The notes: generated by a model from the letters alone, not told the origin. Positions 22,990 through 33,958 are shown, counted from the first letter of the stretch. The stretch: 64,000 nt of DNA from Delphinus delphis (GCF_949987515.2 NC_082690.1:101678400-101742399), one strand, 5' to 3'. Numbers and translations: made by a program.

Positions 22990-24640
22990 AATGAAAGCTT
23001 AACTGGCTGGGCATCTGCTCTCCAAGGGGCCATGTAACTCCTGGGAAGTGGGGAGAAGAGCCTGATGGAGGAGCTTGGTGTGCGTGTGGAACTGAAGCTT
23101 GAATTGTTGAGGTGGGACCTGGGATGCAAGGGTGGGGCCCTGGGAAGGTGGCTTCCCGTGAGCCCTCTACCAGCGTCATGCAGGTGAAGAACCTCTTGAA
23201 TGTGCCTTCCTGTCCAGGAAGTGCTCAAGGCTGTAGGCAGAGAAATTGAGGGTGGCCTTAAAGGCTCTACCTACCCTGGCTGAAGATGGGACCTTGTGTT
23301 CAAAACTGGGGACAGCATCTGTGGCCACTGGGGTGGTGCATGACTGTATTAGAACTTGGCCCTCCAAGGCAAGAGGATGAGATGTGAGCCAGTGTTTGGG
23401 GGCTGACTCCTTGGGGAGACCCGGTCAGAAGTCACTTACTGGTGACTTAAGAGTGGGAGGAAGGTAGAATTCCATTTGGTCAAGGGCATGGGGTGAGTGC
23501 AGGAAGTCTCAGGCCAGGAGCTGGGGAAACGGAGTCCGTGCAGATGGTGCAAGCCACCTGAGTCAGCACCAGGTCTTTACCAGTTGGGGGTGTATGCAGC
23601 TGGGACAGGCCAGGGACTGGCTCTGGTTGAGACAGATGCAGGTACCAGGTGATCTAAGCACAGAGATGACAGACCTACAGGAATCAGAACATGTCAGAGC
23701 TGCTAGCAGGGTTTTGAGGCAGGGGTAGGGCAAGTCACTGGTCCCCAAACCCCTACATCTGCAGAAGCAGAAGATGCCATCCTAGGTGCCCCTCATCAGC
23801 CACGAGGGCAACACTGCCTGAGAAATAGCAGCAGGGGTGGGGCTGGTGGTGCTCCGGCATCTACTGGGTCCTACAATGGCCAAGAAATTCTCGGGGAGCA
23901 TGGGAATGTCAGCACCATCGGGGAACACCGAGGTTTCAGATGTTCCAGGATGTGGGGTGGGTTACGGTGATTTCAGCTCTGCCCAGTCTGTCCTCTGGCT
24001 TTCTGAGCTGCCTTGAGCTCTCCCAGGGCTTTGTGGCTTTTTCAGGGGAGCTCCAGGCCACCTTCCCTCTCCAGGTTGCCCTGACTCAGCTCGAGCCCTC
24101 GGGTCCCACCTGGAAGGCAATGTGTACAGCTTGAGAGTGTGAACTTTCTCCCGGGGACGAGGGTCTGGGCAGCTGGGTCGCTTGCAGGGGAAAGAGTAAG
24201 GGGCAGTGTGTCAGCAGACAAGCATGACTAAGCAAGTACATGTACTAGAGGGCACGGCTGGCCCCCTCCTTCCTGCCACCTGTGGGTGTTAAGAGGACTA
24301 TCTTTTCCCATGGCCTCCCCACTCTAACCCCCCACCCCCAGCCTCCCGGAAGGGAGCTCCCTTGCTGATGCAGGTGACTGGATATTCCTCTTTTCCTGGC
24401 TGTGATCCCTAAACTGCCTTCTATCCCTCCTTTCACATGGTTCCTACCATGTGATCCGGTCTCCTCCATCCCCCCCACCCCCCCCTTCTCGGTCTCTTTT
24501 CAGCTCTGGAGGGAGGAGTGGAAGCACAGCCCTGGGGGTGGAAGAGGCCAAAGTCTCAGTGCCTCACAGCCCCCGGGGCATTTGGTGGGGAGGGGGGATG
24601 TCCTGGCACACACATTCCACGTTGTCTGCTTCTAACCCTG
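22990..24640. other. Intergenic, nothing assigned
   Basis: Unique-looking sequence between the pseudogene/L1 block and the SLC22A6 3' flank. I see no exon, RNA gene or clear repeat here. Confidence 0.5.
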
Positions 24641-24830
24641 ACTCTGCAATTTAATAGCTGTGTGAATTTGGGCAAGTTACTTAACCACTCTGTGCCTTGA
24701 TCTCCTTCCCTGTAAAATGGGGATAACACCAGCACTTATCTCTAGAAGGCTCCTGGGAGGACTGAATGCGTTAATACATGCAAAGTGCTTAGGACCATGC
24801 CTGGCACCAAATTAGCACTCAGAGGTGGCT
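24640..24830 (+). repeat. MIR SINE
   Basis: Clear MIR core in plus orientation: 'gggcaagttacttaaccact', 'ctgtaaaatggggataacac', 'gcaaagtgcttaggaccatg'. Confidence 0.85.
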
Positions 24831-25041
24831 CTCTGGCTGGGTTCCACCCTCCCTTTTCCTCCTCCTTCCCCTCCACCAACCCAGGGCCCGCTGGAGGCAG
24901 AGCAGCAAAGAAAGGCCGGGAAGTGCAGTGCGGAGGGTTAGGACAGCTAGCAGGCTGAATCTCCAGGGGCACAGCTGGAAGTGGCAAACTGGTTTTGAGT
25001 CCAGACCCTGCTGGAATCCAGAGGAGCAGGGATCAGCATCC

Positions 25042-25210
25042 TGACGTCACAGCTGCTCTCTTTTTTCTCCTCCTTTGCTGCCAGAAGTTCCCAGGAGCTT
25101 TCACAGAGAGGGAGGATCCTGAAACAAAGCCGCTGATTGGCTGCTTTCATTTTAGTCCCTTGTCAGTTTCCAGCCTGATAGGGAAGGGGTGGAGTGTAAG
25201 GGATTTAAAA
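25042..25210. promoter_or_regulatory. Promoter-like cluster: CRE, CCAAT, TTTAAAA
   Basis: A perfect palindromic CRE (TGACGTCA) lies at 25042-25049, an inverted CCAAT box (ATTGG) at 25136-25140 and a TATA-like TTTAAAA at 25204-25210, in that order along the plus strand. It is about 240 bp beyond the SLC22A6 poly(A) signal. The motifs are seen directly. A regulatory role, either as an enhancer or as an antisense promoter, is only inferred. Confidence 0.35.
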
Positions 25211-25453
25211 CTCAGAAATAGCAATATTTAGATAGGTTAGAGAAGGAAGGAGGGAAGAGGGAGGAAAGCAGGGCCAGGGGAGGGGGCCGAGGTAAGAGGT
25301 TCTTCTCCAGTTGCCTGGGATGGTTTGTAAAGTCCTGGGGATTGAGGGTGGGGGGACTGGATGGTATGCTCTTTTGGACTGGAAGCTGGCTGAAGCGGAG
25401 TGGCTGTTACTTTTGAGACAGGAGAGACAAAGGGAGGTGCTGCACACAAACCT

Positions 25454-25459
25454 TTTAAT
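25454..25459 (-). terminator. SLC22A6: SLC22A6 poly(A) signal (ATTAAA)
   Basis: ATTAAA on the minus strand, 171 nt past the stop codon, followed within about 15 nt by GT-rich TTTGTGTG. This is the only good candidate close to the stop. Confidence 0.65.
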
Positions 25460-25629
25460 ACGCGGTCTTCGTGGTGTCTGTTCAGAGAGGGGGGCCCCTG
25501 GGGAGTGCTCCCTGAACCATAGCCCCAGCACTTGGACCGCCATTCCCCCTTCCCCCTTCTCCTGCGAGTGGCCCAGGACCTGTAGGACCCTGTCTTCCTT
25601 TGGGGCTCTGTAAGGCTCCTTTCCAGCGC

Positions 25630-25717
25630 TCAGAGTCCATCCTTCGCTTGTGCTGAGGCCTGGAGCGGGACCATCTGCTTTCGCTCCTGTCGCTGCTGCC
25701 TCCTCTTCCCTCTCCTC
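25630..25717 (-). CDS. SLC22A6: SLC22A6 coding exon 10
   Basis: Acceptor CACAG, then residues 522-550 (a split Arg codon, a basic run, [14 protein letters not shown]) and TGA at 25632-25630. The C-terminal match to OAT1 fixes the frame. A second AG three bases downstream could remove one Arg. Confidence 0.9.
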
Positions 25718-28700
25718 CTGTGGCAGGTCGGGGTGGGTGGGTGGGCAGGAGAGTGGTGCCCTCGGTATGCAGCCCCCAGGCCAGCCTGGGGCTCCCAGGG
25801 GGCTCTCCATTCAGCTGTGCCCAGCTACCAGCTCTCTGCCCCAAGCATCTACCACTCCCTGGAGCCGCGAGCCCCAGGAAGGACTCCAGGAGACTCTCAG
25901 CCTATTGGGGACACAGGGACAAAGAGCCCTGGCCTGGAAGAGGAGGCCTGGGTTTGAGTCTTAATGCCACCCCAGCCTGGATGTGTGACCCGGGGAGAGT
26001 CCCTGCTGTCTCTGGGTGGAGGCCCACCTGTCTTCCACGTCCTGCACCGTGTCTGGCAGGGGCTGGCCCAGGGTCTCCGGCAGGAAGGCAGTGGCAGCGC
26101 TGGCGGCCACGGGGACAGCGCCGTAGATAAAGAGAGGCACGGAGGGGTAGATCTCGGCGGTCATGCTCACCAGTGGGCTCACAATGCTGCCCACTCGGGC
26201 CAGAGTGCTGCCCATTCCCAAGCCTGTCTGCCTGCGGGACCCAGGGGGATGGGTGCTGGTTAGAGTTCTGGCATGAAAGCTGCGGTTCTGGCTGAATTTG
26301 GGGCCAGGTCAGCTCGGGCCCAGCCCCGGGAGACCCACTGGTGCCTGCTCTGTTGCATTTATTTTGGAAATTAAAAAAAAAAAAAAAACCAAAACAGGTT
26401 GGGAAAGGCTCTGGGCAGAGAATCAGGAGATTGAATTTTGCCTCTGCCTTTAACTTGCTCTGTGACCTTGGGCAAGTCTCTTGCCCTCTCTGGACAGTTT
26501 CCTGAACTGTAGAGTTAGCTTAGTTCGGCCAGTTGTTCTCAGATCACCTGAGGGATTTGATTTACAGTTGCCCCAGCTCCACACAGACCTGTTGGATTAG
26601 AATCCCCAGGGGAAGGGACCTGGACTCTGCACGTTAAGAACATTCTCTATGAGAGCAGAGGTTAAAAACTTTGCCTAGGGAGATAAACTGCTTGCTTTCA
26701 AATCTAAGCTTCCTGACTTATAAGCTGTGTGACCTTGGGCAAGGCACTTAACCTCTCTGTGGCTCAGTTTTCTCATTTGGAAAATGGGAATTATCATAGT
26801 ACCTACCTCATAAGCTTGTTATGAGGACCAAAAGAGTTGATATTTGTAAACAGTTTGACAGTGCCTGGCACATAGTACTACTTTATACTATCGTTCTTTC
26901 AGCTGAAATCCTTTGAAGGTACAGGACAGTAACCATGACCCCTTGAGGCTCTCATTCCAAGTAGCCTAGGGAAGCCTGGCATTTCTTTGACATCTCATAT
27001 GAATTTTGCACCCCATTCTATTTTTTGTTGTTGTTGTTGTGCATCCCATTCTTAAAATAGATATGTGTTTCTGGTGTCTTAATGCAAAAATACCCCCTCC
27101 CTGAAACCTTGGCACTCAAAAAAGCAGTGTTGTGTTTATCCATACAACTCCCAGAAACACCGTTATTAAGTGGTTGCTCTGTGATAAAAAATCACTTTCA
27201 TGTTTGTGGTCTTTGGTTTTAGACATACTACTTGGTTAAAGATGGAATGTAGATTTTGTGGCAGCTTCTAACTTGTGCTTTGGAGATCAAGGAGGGGACT
27301 TCAATTAACTGCCTCTGAGATGTGTCTTCTTGGCCTCCAGCCCTGTGCCAGTTGGTGGCTCAAATCTTCCCCTTATGTCAGGTAAGAGGTTAGTGGGGCG
27401 CCTAGGTGTGTACTGAGCGGCTGATATAGACCTTTCACTGTTAGGTGCTGGGAGGGGGCCTTGGGCTGGGGCATACTGGACTGTGCTCTGGGTCTGACCT
27501 GTGTGCGGGGGAATGTCTTGTCCCCAAGCCCCTCCCATTAAGCTCCCACTCACCGGATCACTGTGGGGTACAGCTCCCCAGTGTACAGGAAGATGCAGTT
27601 GAAGGAGGCGGCCAGGCAGCCCTTCCCCAGCACAGCAAGGGAGGTTCGGACAATGGACTGATCTAGAGAGAAGAGAGGGGGTCAGCAGATCTCGGGAGTG
27701 CGGGCTGAGAAGTTGGGTCATGTCTGGGGGTGTGGCCAAGGATGAGGGGCCAAGATGTTCACGGGTGCTCACCCTGGGGTACCACCCCATTGATCAGGAT
27801 GCAGACGCCTGCCAGCAGCAGTGAGGCCATCTGGGCAGGCCGGCGGCCCATAGAGTTGATGACAAGGAAGCCCACAAGCTTGGCAGGCAGGTCCACAGCA
27901 CCAAAGATCACCTGGATTAGGTAGATGCTGACCCCAAAACCCTGCAGGTCCATGACCAGCCCATAGTAGGCAAAGCTAGTGGCAAACCTGGTGGGGAGGG
28001 ATAAGGGGTATGGAGTTTGTTAGGAAGATTAAAGACAGGGGAGTGCTCGTCCAGATCAGGGGTGAGCTGCACAGGTTACCCTGTTTAAGAACCTGGAATC
28101 TACCTTGCCTAATATTTCTTCTGTCATTTAGTATGCACTTTAAGTATTGGGGTAGTCCTCCAATACCCCAGATTTCTCAGTCTTCTGATCGTGTCCCCAG
28201 TGTGTTAGGGAATTTTCACTTAGTTGCCATGTAGGATTTACACAGTTTTAGTCTTTATTTTATCTATTGATACTGGACTGAGGGAGGACAAGTGGATATC
28301 CGAAGCCATGCATTTAGGGCCAAGGTGTTGGGAGAGGCCGGAGTGTTCCAGGACCTGTCCGTGGTCCTGGGATGGTGGTTGTGCTTCTTAAGATGTCAAG
28401 AGCCCAGAATATAAAGCTCAGGTTGTTGGACAGAACCCACAACCTGGAGTAAAGCCCAAATTGGAAGCAAAGAATTCACCGGCAGGATTGTTCCTTCTGA
28501 CCATGTTTCTCTTAATTGTCATGGGATTGCTATGATGATGGGGTTGGGAGAGTAGCACGTAAGAGGGGTAATGGGTGATGTTGCAGTGGGAAAGGAAGAT
28601 TTTTGGCTGGTCTCAACCCTGGCCAGAGTGTACTTTCAGAGACGAGTTTTGCCTGTGCCGGTGTTTCTGGCAGGCACCACAAGGCCAGTGATGTCTCTCA

Positions 28701-31700
28701 ATGTTTTGCAAGCCATCCTTGTCTCTGCCTTTGTGATGTAATTCTGTTGACTCTGCGGGCCATCAGTACCGATGAAGTGTTTCCATATTGGAACAGAGCT
28801 GATAAAAGGAGAAGAATATGGAGAGATTGATGTCCAGTTTGGGGATTGGAGGCAAACTGAGGCTGGAGGTCATCTGGTTCTTTAAGACTCTCTCTGGTGG
28901 GGGATTCCTGCCTCTCATAGCTGGTCTGCAGACTTCCTCCCTCTCGTCTCCCTTCTTCCATCCCCTGTGTCCACTCTTTCCCCAACCAGTCTTTAGTCTC
29001 TTGGTCTGTCTGTCTGTCCATCAGTCTGTCTGTCTGGGCCTACCACAGCATGGAGAGGCAGAGGAAGAGGCGGCGAAGGGCAGGACAGCGCAGCAGCTCC
29101 ACGGCCGAGGCCTGGCCCTTGCCCAGGGTCAGCTCCTTCTGCAGACTGGCCCGGAGCACCTGCCGGGATGGACCGGGCTCAGGGCTTGGACTTCCATAGG
29201 AGCTCCTCCCAGCCTAGCTCCTCACTCAGAGAAGCCCTGTGAGTCCTGGGTTTAGGGATGGAGCCCTGGTGCGGTGTCATGGGAGGTCTCAGGGGTCTCA
29301 CCTCCATACTTAGACTGGCCCCCTCTTCCCGCTTCCCATTGATCCAGGCCACTCTTTGCAGGGCCTTCAGGGTGAGGTCCAGCCTCCCAGAGGAGGAGTA
29401 CCAGCGGGCCGACTCGATGAAGAACCTGGGAGCAGGGGTGAGCGTGGGTGTTGGCGTGGCTTCAGTTCCAGTCACTGGGGCTGGAGGTAGGACATGAGCT
29501 TTCCAGAGGTCTGCAGTGGGACTTTATGTAAGATTGGGAACCCAGGACTTTGCCCCACCCCAACCTCTAGGACCATAAGGCAGTGCCCAGCTTGGTGATG
29601 ACTTATTCCCCAACACGGGAGCTCAGCCCTCGGGTGCTGGGTATAGGGAGCAGGGCAGGTAGGCTGGAGAGCTGGGGGGAGCTGGGGAAGCCAGAGAACC
29701 GGACACCCTGGGGCAAGTCCTTCCCCCCAGAGCCTCAGTTTCCCCATTGGTCACACTGAGTCACTGGCCTGGGTTTGACCTTCTCTGATTCTGCGGGCGA
29801 CACCTGGGGGAAGTCTCGTCCCTCGCATCCCTCTGGGCCCCACGCACCAGGAGTAGATGAAGAAGGCAAAGAAGGGCACGGAGACCAGCAGCTGCAGGTA
29901 GCGCCAGCGGGGCACAGCATAGGCCACACCAGCCAGGAGAAACTGGCCCAGGCTGTAGACATAGCCAATCAGGGTGCCCACGCAGGCCCGCGTGTGGATG
30001 GGCATCCACTCCACATCTGAAAAGAGGGTTAGAACAGAGTGGTGGAACTTACTGGGTGCCAGGTGGGTGGAGACCCGTGGAGCCCGCCAAGACCCCTCTC
30101 TCTGTTCAAACCTTGGTCTGTCCCAAAGCTCAGTGGAAGATATATCAAATGAGGTTGGGGGCCATGGGAGGGGGAGTGGGGGGCTTGTGATGGAGGTGGG
30201 GATGGGAGGTAGGTTTGGAATCCCCAGGACTTGTCCCCTCCACTCCCCTGCTGTGTGTTTTTGCTCCTCTCCAACCTACTGTCCTGGCCAGGGTCCTCTT
30301 TCCCTTCAGAGCATCTCTGACATTCATTCCATCCTCAACAGCACCCGCCCCTCTGGTCCTTCTCAGTCTGGGCTGGATTTCAGCCTCAGTGGCCAGAGCA
30401 ACTCAGAGGAGACAGCAGCTTTCCTCTACTCTGGAGAATTGAGGTGGGAGTGGGACCACCTCTCTGCTTCTGTCTGAAGAGGTCCAGTTTCGTTCCTTGT
30501 GGGCTCCTGATTTGGCAGCTGGGGCAGTGGCTTGAAGACTTAGATTGGCCTTTGGGACTGGATTCTCTAGGTGTCCTGCACCAGCCCTAGTCTGGAGAAT
30601 CCCAAATCCTTAGATTCCCCTCTGGGCTTGGGTAAATCCTTTCCCTTCTCCCCAGCCTCAGGTTCCTCATCTGAGAAACAGGGAGAAGGGGGGTGACTTA
30701 TCCAAGGAGGCACACTGATGACTCATGGACAGGCCATGCTCAGTCCATAAGTGTGTTTGGTCTATATGATGCTGGCTTGCCCTATGTTAAAAATATGAGA
30801 ATTAATTGCAAATGTTAAAAAAAATTGGGATATTTTACACTGATAAAAAAGGGTGGGGGAAGATCTGACAGCCCCGGGACTTCTTGGCTGGAGCGGCTGA
30901 GTGGCTGTGGCCCCTCTGGATGGATGTGACTCTCTTTCAGAGACAGTCCTCACCACTGCCTAGGGCCTGTTGTCTGCTTCAGTCATTTATGGGAATTACC
31001 TGGCCCTAACAATGGACTTTGCAATCACATGTTTAAATGAGAGGTCAGGAAGGTGTGAGCCCCGGGAGAAAGGCTGTTATGTTGGCTGGAAGGGCAGGAC
31101 AGGCTGAGTGCAGGAGGGGTGGGCTGGGAGAGGAGGCTGGAAAGGGGCTGCAGGGCTGGGTGGTCGGAAGGGAGTGGGTAGGGGCCTGCCCTGCCCTTCC
31201 GGCCTCCCTCACTCAGTGTCATGCAGTTGAGGGAAATGCCAGCCAGCGACATGCCCGAGAGGAGCCGGAAGGCGCAGTAGACGGGGAAGTTGGGAGCAAA
31301 GGCGGCGCAGGTTCCTGACACAGCCGTCTGCAGGTAGTTCAAGATGAGCACCTTCCGGCGGCCCAGCCTGTCGGGGGAAGGAAGACCTGCAACACGGGTC
31401 CTGAGGACCAGCAGGGCCAGGCTAAGCTGGAAGAGGGGCGCTGGCCCTGGGTGAGTCCCTGGGGTGGGGGTCTTTGCAGGACCCTTGACTGATCATGGGG
31501 CTGTGCTATAGGTCCTCAGATGAGCCCCAGCTGGTGATGCCAACCTCCCACCTAGGCCCCCCAAGCCCAGCTGAGGAGCCCCCAGTCCCAGCCCGGCTCC
31601 TTGGCCCTGCCCAGGACTGACCTGTCTGCCAGGTGCCCGAATATCATGGCTCCGAGAAGCACCCCTACCATGTACAAGGACTGAGCCAGCTGGCGTAAGG

Positions 31701-31970
31701 CCCTACGAGAACACACGAGGTCCCACTGTGGGGAGAGGGGGCAAGGGTCAGGCCAAGGCGAGCCTGGGCTGCAGGGCAGCCCCTCGCCCTCCTTCCGGCT
31801 GGTCCTCTGAGGCCTGTGTCACCCTCTTCCCCTGACTCTTCTCTTTGGCCCCAGGAGCTGAGAGACTTTTCTTGACCCCTACAACTCCCACCTCCCCCTT
31901 TCCTACAAAGACCCCCATCTTGAACCCCTTTCTCCATTTTCCAGTCTTGGCCTCTGGAGAATTTGAGACA

Positions 31971-32021
<51 letters not shown>

Positions 32022-32437
32022 AGAGGGGAAAGCATGGATGGTGTACCGAGGGGCCCAGGTCTCCTCACCTCCATCACGATGGTGGAAGGGAAGGTGCTAT
32101 TGTCATAGATCCAGCCGTGGGCGCAGGGCTCTGTGGCCCCCGTGCCATTGGTCTCTGTGCCGTTGGGAAAGGGCAGCCCCCGCTGGGGGGAGGTGAAGCG
32201 GAGGCAGGACTCGGGCCGCCCCTGCCCGTCCCGGGGCAGCCAGGCGTCCAGCTCCCCGTCCTTGCTGAGGTTGGTGTCGGCAGGCGGGCGGCAGTGGTGG
32301 GTGGGGACAGCGGCGGTGAAGTTCTGCAGAGTGTTGTGGGAGGCCATCAGGAGCAGGGGGAGGACCACCAGAGTGACCTGGATCTGCTGGAAGCGGCCGG
32401 CGCCCCCCACCTGCAGCAGGAGGTCATTGAAGGCCAT
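25630..32437 (-). CDS. SLC22A6: Organic anion transporter 1 (OAT1), 10 coding exons
   Basis: Basolateral renal proximal-tubule exchanger of the SLC22/MFS family. It imports organic anions such as p-aminohippurate, urate and many drugs against dicarboxylate. Coding exons (minus strand): 32437-32069, 31725-31622, 31367-31213, 30016-29848, 29425-29302, 29159-29044, 27987-27773, 27662-27554, 26231-26028, 25717-25630. Together they are 1653 nt, 550 residues plus stop, all open with GT/AG junctions. The start MAFNDLL is chosen by homology. Visible features: TM1, then a large glycosylated extracellular loop (sequons at N39 and N56, more in NGTETNGT), the MFS loop LADRLGRR, K382 in DLPAK and R466 in LARVGS (residues known to matter for transport in the family), and the C-terminal VPLQASAQ block. 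The tail at 522-535 is unusually basic. Intron 1 is only 343 nt. It lies tandem to SLC22A8, the usual mammalian arrangement. Confidence 0.97.
26028..26231 (-). CDS. SLC22A6: SLC22A6 coding exon 9
   Basis: 204 nt covering TM11-TM12: [17 protein letters not shown]... to [18 protein letters not shown]. It carries R466 and ends at donor GTGGGC. Confidence 0.96.
26440..26890 (+). repeat. Two MIR SINEs flanking a MER20-like remnant
   Basis: MIR phrases at about 26440-26520 and again at 26690-26885 ('gtgaccttgggcaaggcact', 'cctggcacatagtactactt'). Between them 'agatcacctgagggatttga' and 'ggattagaatccccagggga' resemble an old hAT-type repeat. All lie in SLC22A6 intron 8. Confidence 0.7.
27554..27662 (-). 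CDS. SLC22A6: SLC22A6 coding exon 8
   Basis: 109 nt encoding [20 protein letters not shown]... to ELYPTVI, TM9-TM10. GTGAGT donor. Confidence 0.96.
27773..27987 (-). CDS. SLC22A6: SLC22A6 coding exon 7
   Basis: 215 nt encoding [18 protein letters not shown]... through VDLPAKLVG (K382) and [16 protein letters not shown]7-TM8. Confidence 0.97.
29044..29159 (-). CDS. SLC22A6: SLC22A6 coding exon 6
   Basis: 116 nt encoding the end of the large cytoplasmic loop, [19 protein letters not shown], into TM7 (LFLCLSMLW). Confidence 0.96.
29302..29425 (-). CDS. SLC22A6: SLC22A6 coding exon 5
   Basis: 124 nt encoding the TM6-TM7 loop: [19 protein letters not shown]... [14 protein letters not shown]. 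Confidence 0.96.
29848..30016 (-). CDS. SLC22A6: SLC22A6 coding exon 4
   Basis: 169 nt encoding [20 protein letters not shown]... to [11 protein letters not shown]4-TM6. The GTGCGTGGG donor is the same as in the pseudogene exon 4. Confidence 0.96.
31213..31367 (-). CDS. SLC22A6: SLC22A6 coding exon 3
   Basis: 155 nt encoding [20 protein letters not shown]... to SLNCMTL, TM3-TM4. Confidence 0.96.
31622..31725 (-). CDS. SLC22A6: SLC22A6 coding exon 2
   Basis: 104 nt encoding [19 protein letters not shown]... to GHLADR, TM2. Confidence 0.96.
31974..32020. repeat. (GT)n microsatellite in SLC22A6 intron 1
   Basis: 47-bp uninterrupted GT repeat on the plus strand, that is (CA)n in the SLC22A6 transcript. 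It is 49 nt from the exon 1 donor in an intron of only 343 nt. Confidence 0.98.
32069..32437 (-). CDS. SLC22A6: SLC22A6 coding exon 1
   Basis: 369 nt from ATG at 32437 to GAG before donor GTGAGG. It encodes the N-terminus, TM1 and the large extracellular loop, with conserved cysteines and NxT/S sequons including QNFT at residue 39. Confidence 0.97.
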
Positions 32438-32750
32438 GGGGCCAGGCCTGGCCGAGAGGCTGGGGGCTGAGGACTTCCAGTCCCAGGCCCTCTGTCTGTG
32501 TGCCGGTCCGCCCGCTGCCCTTCCCTGGTGGAGAGGGACTGCCGTTGCTTCCGCAGCCAAGCTGCTCCTGGAACTGAATCTGAGCTGGCTCTGTAGGGGG
32601 GACAGCAGCCCGGCCAGGCAGCCCCTCCTTTCTTCTCTCTCCTTGTTCCGTCCCTCCCTTTCCTTGGCAGCCTCTCCTCACTTGGTGTGAGTGTGTGGGG
32701 TGTTTCTCAGCTTTCAGGGTCTGCTGTAGCCCTGACCCCTACAGGGGCAG

Positions 32751-32814
32751 TATTTAATCCTTGGCCTGGAGGGAATGAGTTAAAGTGTGACTTGGTATCA
32801 GAAGGATTAACCCT
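32751..32814 (-). promoter_or_regulatory. SLC22A6: Candidate SLC22A6 core promoter
   Basis: On the minus strand GGATTAAATA (32760-32751) is a TATA-like box that would place the start near 32720, giving a 5' UTR of roughly 280 nt. An HNF1-type half site GTTAATC (32812-32806) lies about 45 bp further upstream. HNF1 and HNF4 control of OAT1 is established in other mammals; the site assignment here is inference. Confidence 0.4.
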
Positions 32815-33062
32815 CCAAGTATCCTTGTATCAGTGGAATTTCTCCACGTGGGTATAAAGGGCAGGAGAGGGTGGACTGAAGTGGGGGTGATGGGAGCAGA
32901 TTGTACTGGGCACCTGGGGGCAGGAGGGGAAAGTGTGGGACCTTTTGTCTTCCTTTTAGTGAGGAGATTGGGCTCTGGGAAGTGTGCTGGCCTCTTGTGG
33001 GGCTTCTGTCCCTTTTAGTGGGCAGGATCCAAAGGGACCGTCTTGGGGAGTGGTTGCCAGAG

Positions 33063-33218
33063 AAAATACAGGTTGCCCAGTTAATTTGAATTTCAGATCA
33101 TCAAATAAATTTTTTTCTTTAGTGTTAAGAATGTCCCTAATATTTACATGGGACATACTTCTACTAAAAAAGTATTCATTGATCTGAAATTCAAATTTAA
33201 CTGGGTTTCCTGTATTTT
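33063..33218. repeat. Palindromic MITE-like element
   Basis: Long terminal inverted repeats: the left arm from 33063 (AAAATACAGG...CCCAGTTAATTTGAATTTCA) is mirrored by the right arm ending at 33218 (...CTGGGTTTCCTGTATTTT). A second inner palindrome pairs GAATGTCCC with GGGACATAC. About 156 bp in total, with no coding content. It looks like a non-autonomous DNA transposon; I do not assign a family. Confidence 0.7.
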
Positions 33219-33560
33219 TTTTTTTTTTCTTAACATCTTTATTGGAGTATAATTGCTTTACAGTGTTGTGTTAGTTTCTGCTGTATCACACAGTGAATTA
33301 GCTATATGTATACATATATCCCCATAAACCCTCCCTCTTGCATCTCCCTCCCACCCTCCCTACCCCACCCCTCCAGGCGGTCACAGAGCACCGAGCTGAT
33401 CTCCCTGTGCTATGCGGCTACTTCCCACTATCCTGTACTATTTGCTAAAATTGGCAACCCCGGTCTTTGGTCTTCTGGGGACAGCTTACATCTTATAGGA
33501 CCACGGCTTTGTTCAATTGGAAGACACAGTAGAGGTCAGAGGCTGCTTTTGAAGCAGTGG
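33219..33560 (-). mobile_element. L1 3' end (antisense)
   Basis: Poly-T, then 'taacatctttattggagtat' and 'gttgtgttagtttctgctgt', the antisense form of the young cetacean/ruminant L1 3' UTR. It inserted directly at the end of the palindromic element. Confidence 0.75.
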
Positions 33561-33672
33561 GACCTAAGACCAACATCTTATGTGATGTAGACTGAGTCTT
33601 CCAGTATCTCAGCTTTTACTCTCTTCCTCATCCCCATTCAAAATTTCCCTTTGTCTTGTCTTCTGTCTATAG

Positions 33673-33958
33673 CTTCTCCTCCCCCTCCTCCCCCTCCCCC
33701 TCCCCTCCTCCTTTTTCCTCTTCTTCTCCTTCTCCTTTTCCTTCTTCTTCTTCTTCTCTTTCTCCTTCTCCTTTTTCTTCTTCTCCCTCTCCTCCTTCTC
33801 CTCCCCTCCTCCTCCTCCCCCTCCCCTCCCCCTCCCCTTCTTCTTCTTCTCCTCCTCCCCCTCCCCTCCCCTCCCCTCCCCCTCCCCTCCCCTCCCCTCC
33901 CCCTCCCCCCCCTCCTCCTCCTCCTCCTTCTTCTCCTCCTCCTCCTTCTCCTCCTTCC
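33673..33958. repeat. Long polypyrimidine (CCT/CTT)n tract
   Basis: About 285 bp of almost pure C/T on the plus strand, made of CTC, CTT and CCCCTCC units. The Gly/Arg- and Ser/Pro-rich reading frames in it are artefacts. Confidence 0.97.

Noticed and set aside
31979..32690. Plus-strand frames of 160-185 codons starting in the GT repeat
   Set aside because: Antisense shadow of SLC22A6 exon 1.
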